IMG/VR virus record: IMGVR_UViG_3300034272_000196
Span: 1-33,903 of that record
Reading direction: 5' to 3' (one strand)
DNA: 33,903 nt
Source of the DNA: a virus
The position numbers and the translations under genes were made by a program. Shown here piece by piece: positions 31,361 through 33,903 of the stretch (positions are counted from its first letter, which is position 1; every line of letters begins with the position of its first letter). The notes beneath the pieces were generated by a model. The model was not told the origin of the DNA. It did not search any database and was given only the letters and a program-made list of their open reading frames with translations.

Positions 31361-32470
31361 TTAAAATCGTTTTATACTGCGTATTTTCAGGTTTCTACCT
31401 GAATCAGGATTTACAGCCTTTACCTGAAATCCATCAGTTGTTTTACCAACCTCGGGCACTCTACGTTCAGACATTTGAATATTTTTAATGCCTTTCATCG
31501 TACCCTCTGTTGCATCTGATTGTCCTTGTTCATAAAAGAACTTAGCAAATTTTTCAGGATTCATTGCTATTGACAATGACCTATGATAGCCTGATGCGTC
31601 TTTCATTAAACCTTGCTCATCTAAGAACTTATTAATAAAGTTCTGCGGAGTTGATTGGTTCTTTTTTAACTCATTAGCGTCTCCCGGAGCAAACGTAAAC
31701 TTCTTGTCATTAACATTAAACTCAAAACCTTTGAACTCACTGTTAAAGACATCATTCGTCTTTTGGTCAAACCATTGACGTTTACGATTGTTTTCCTCTT
31801 CTATGGTCTTTGCCTGTTGGGTATATTGCTTGTAGCTTTCGTAAACTTCTTTCTCTTCATCGGGGATAAATGCCGTTCTTGACTCAAGAGGCATTTTGTA
31901 TTTCTCCTTGTGAGAATTGAAGTATTTCTTGGCTTCAGCAAGAACTTTCTTCTTTGTGATTTTTACTTTTTTAATGGTTGACTCATCATCCAAATCTTCA
32001 TCGTATCTGTATTCATCCATTAACGACTCGATGTCATCACTATCGAGTCCTTCCTGCGTAGCAGTTAAGTATTCTTTAAGGAGTTTATCAGGGTCCATTG
32101 TTTCAAAATCTTTCTTAAGATTAATGAAATCTTCAAAACCTCTGCCTGTTTCCTTTTTGTATTTCATGTAAGCAGCTACATCTTCCGGAAGTGGCTCTGC
32201 ATCTTCACGCTCAGCTACTAAATCGTCTAATGAGTTAATCTGCTTGTTATACCTTTTACCAATATATGAAAGAACGTCTTCGTCTTTTAATTCTATTTCT
32301 GCTGCTGCAGACGCTGCTTGTGCTTGTGCTGCTGCCGCTGCCGCTATCTCTTCTTCACTTGAACCATTACCTTGGTTCATTTCTTGTTCATGCTTATCAA
32401 GCAATTGTTGCTCTACTTCTTGAACACTTTTTGGTTCAATTATGTCTAATGCTCTTACTTTAAATTCCAT
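31361..32470 (-). CDS. Scaffold-like head assembly protein
   Basis: The 369-residue protein is strongly acidic and helical. It has an Ala-rich stretch (EEIAAAAAAQAQAASAAAEIE), acidic runs (DSDDIESLMDEYRYDEDLDDE), Lys-rich helices (KITKKKVLAEAKKYF) and a basic C-terminus (GRNLKIRSIKRF). Position between portal and capsid, low complexity and a basic tail that could dock on the capsid protein are typical of phage scaffolding proteins. No protease motif is visible. The leader TTAAATCAAATCAA runs into the ATG, and a -7 box lies 21 bases upstream of it. Confidence 0.6.
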   Translation of the reverse strand: MEFKVRALDIIEPKSVQEVEQQLLDKHEQEMNQGNGSSEEEIAAAAAAQAQAASAAAEIELKDEDVLSYIGKRYNKQINSLDDLVAEREDAEPLPEDVAAYMKYKKETGRGFEDFINLKKDFETMDPDKLLKEYLTATQEGLDSDDIESLMDEYRYDEDLDDESTIKKVKITKKKVLAEAKKYFNSHKEKYKMPLESRTAFIPDEEKEVYESYKQYTQQAKTIEEENNRKRQWFDQKTNDVFNSEFKGFEFNVNDKKFTFAPGDANELKKNQSTPQNFINKFLDEQGLMKDASGYHRSLSIAMNPEKFAKFFYEQGQSDATEGTMKGIKNIQMSERRVPEVGKTTDGFQVKAVNPDSGRNLKIRSIKRF

Positions 32471-32490
32471 TTGATTTGATTTAATTTATA

Positions 32491-32498
32491 CAAACTTA
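32491..32498 (-). promoter_or_regulatory. Candidate promoter -7 box (TAAGTTTG)
   Basis: Minus-strand TAAGTTTG fits the Bacteroidota -7 consensus TAnnTTTG. It lies in the 46-base gap between the portal stop and the scaffold-like start. No TTG is present at the usual -33 spacing. If active it would give a scaffold-capsid transcript ending at the terminator at 29874-29905. Confidence 0.4.
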
Positions 32499-32516
32499 GA
32501 TAAAAATTTTTATATT

Positions 32517-33903
32517 CTAACGAGGTTCAAATTCAGCTAAATCAAATCCGTCTAAACTATCCTCATTTGATTCGAAACTCATAGGTGGTAGATTGTTCTT
32601 TCTTTGATTAATTAATTTAGATTGCTCGCTATTTTGTTGACTAATTCTTTTTGCTTTTGCATCTTCTTTCATCTGCTCTCTTGCGTTTAAATCACTAACC
32701 TCCATACCACGTAACTGCAAGTTGTATTCAAACTCTTCACGCATTAATTGCGATTTCAATGTAGCTTCTTGCTGAGACCTTTGTATATCAAATGCAACTT
32801 CTGCTTGTTTAATTTGCATTTTAGACCTTGTCTCCATCTCAATTTTCTGTAACGCAACTTGACTTGCCATTTCTTGAGACTTTAATTGCTGCTGAGCAAT
32901 CATGGCTTGTTTTTGCATAGCCATTTTTTCTTCACGGTCTTGAGTCTTAATTCGTTTCATTTTCAATAACTGATTAGCCATTTTAATGTTACGAATTTCA
33001 CGAATGTCGATTGCATCTTCAAGATTAATATCTCCTTTAGCCAATGCCATTTGTATATTAGCTTCAAGCTGTGCTTTCTGCTCTTCATCAGGTGAAATCT
33101 CAATGAATATACCAAAGTCATAAATATAAAGGTCTTTAATATCATTTAATATTGATACGTTATACTTTCCAATTTGATTAGCAAACTCCTCTTTAAAATC
33201 TGAGTATTCTAAAATGTCTGCAATTCTATAAGTTAAAGCCTCGGCTAATGAACGATAAATGTACAAAGATGCATCCAAGATGTGTCTTGTTGCTGTATTT
33301 GAATTTAAAGCTGCTAATTTTTGTATGCCAACTAATGCATTAGGGTCAGGTTTAGAACCATCTCTTGCTTCGTTAAGACCGGTTACGGACCTAATCATGT
33401 CAATGTAGTGGTTCATGTTGGTAATCAACATCTGCGTTTTACCTGCACCTGAGTTAGAACTTAACTGAGTGATAGGCACTCTTGCATTATTAAAGTCACC
33501 ATCTTGAGTAAAACTACGTCCAATTACACTACCTGTTTGGAAGTATAATCTAAGTGCATCCTCAGGATTGTATGCATTACCGGTTCCTAAGTCAATCTCA
33601 TTTAATCCATCGGCATCAATAAATACACCATCAGGAACAACTCTTGCAATTACTTGCTGAAGTTTTAAGTGTGTAATTTGAATCAAGTCAGCAAATGGTA
33701 TCATCCTTCTGCATAAAGACTCAATTACTCCCTTGTACATACGTGGAGCACAAGCAACATAATTAGGCAATGCGTGCTGAGATGCGGACTTAGGACGAAC
33801 CATATTCTCAGACATCTTCCATTGTAATAGGATATTGGTACCCATTACCAAAATGCCTTCATACCAAACGTCAATAGTCTTTTCAATTTTTTCAAACTTA
33901 CCC
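32517..33903 (-). CDS. Portal protein (5' end outside the window)
   Basis: The frame is open to the window edge, so the N-terminal part is missing; the visible part is about 460 residues. It includes VWYEGILVMGTNILLQW, AHHAL-like ASQHALPNYVACAPRMYKG, a stretch around DMIRSVTGLNEARDGSKPD, and ALTYRIADILEYS, in the order of portal clip, stem and crown regions. A long Gln/Lys/Glu coiled coil follows (from EEKMAMQKQAMIAQQQ on) and an acidic tail. The Gln-rich helical C-terminus, the crAss-like tail genes downstream and the scaffold/capsid order support a portal. The portal forms the dodecamer at the head-tail vertex through which DNA passes. Confidence 0.75.
   Translation of the reverse strand, partial: GKFEKIEKTIDVWYEGILVMGTNILLQWKMSENMVRPKSASQHALPNYVACAPRMYKGVIESLCRRMIPFADLIQITHLKLQQVIARVVPDGVFIDADGLNEIDLGTGNAYNPEDALRLYFQTGSVIGRSFTQDGDFNNARVPITQLSSNSGAGKTQMLITNMNHYIDMIRSVTGLNEARDGSKPDPNALVGIQKLAALNSNTATRHILDASLYIYRSLAEALTYRIADILEYSDFKEEFANQIGKYNVSILNDIKDLYIYDFGIFIEISPDEEQKAQLEANIQMALAKGDINLEDAIDIREIRNIKMANQLLKMKRIKTQDREEKMAMQKQAMIAQQQLKSQEMASQVALQKIEMETRSKMQIKQAEVAFDIQRSQQEATLKSQLMREEFEYNLQLRGMEVSDLNAREQMKEDAKAKRISQQNSEQSKLINQRKNNLPPMSFESNEDSLDGFDLAEFEPR

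Overview
The window looks like a segment of a tailed, podovirus-like phage of a Bacteroidota (Flavobacterium-like) host. It is cut inside a gene at both ends. The host assignment rests on four things: the portal, capsid, ring and stabilisation proteins resemble crAss-like and related Bacteroidota phages; the primase has a BT4734/VirE-type N-terminus; start codons follow A-rich leaders (AAATCAAATG type) with no clear Shine-Dalgarno; and three minus-strand gaps carry the Bacteroidota -7 box TAnnTTTG. All family names come from reading the sequence, with no database search.

Layout. Bases 1-9396 are a plus-strand DNA-metabolism block. In order: the tail end of a DnaA-domain-IV-like protein; a DUF1071 annealing protein with a RecE-like nuclease; a tRNA-like element and a possible pseudoknot just ahead of a small SSB-like gene; a terminator; an AT-rich repeat region that may be an origin; a primase/SF3 helicase; three AT-rich or unknown genes; an SNF2-type helicase; a VRR-NUC nuclease; a second DnaA-domain-IV-like protein; a small unknown; and a PD-(D/E)XK-like protein. 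Bases 9393-33903 are a minus-strand virion block, transcribed from the right: portal (cut by the window end), scaffold-like protein, major capsid protein, a 248-residue unknown between two terminators, two tail-ring proteins, a 1498-residue tail stabilisation protein, two Cys-rich small proteins, a tail protein, a GNAT-like protein, and three candidate internal (ejection) proteins ending in a 2897-residue giant. The two blocks converge and overlap by three bases at their stop codons.

How it fits together. The plus block supplies annealing/exonuclease recombination, priming, unwinding and end processing. The minus block builds the capsid and a short tail. Its last three genes (244, 595 and 2897 residues) match the order and size trend of T7 gp14-gp15-gp16, so I infer they are ejected with the DNA. 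The giant carries an ADP-ribosyltransferase-like segment and a RelA/SpoT-like segment, and could deliver host-modifying activities at infection.

Most interesting signals: no GATC and no GGCC site found by eye in 33.9 kb; a possible pseudoknot leader ahead of an SSB-like gene, recalling T4 gene 32; a tRNA-like element with perfect acceptor and T arms but an unreadable core; the giant polyvalent virion protein; a Cys-rich tail cassette with shared ends; and a promoter whose -33 element lies in the loop of the preceding terminator.
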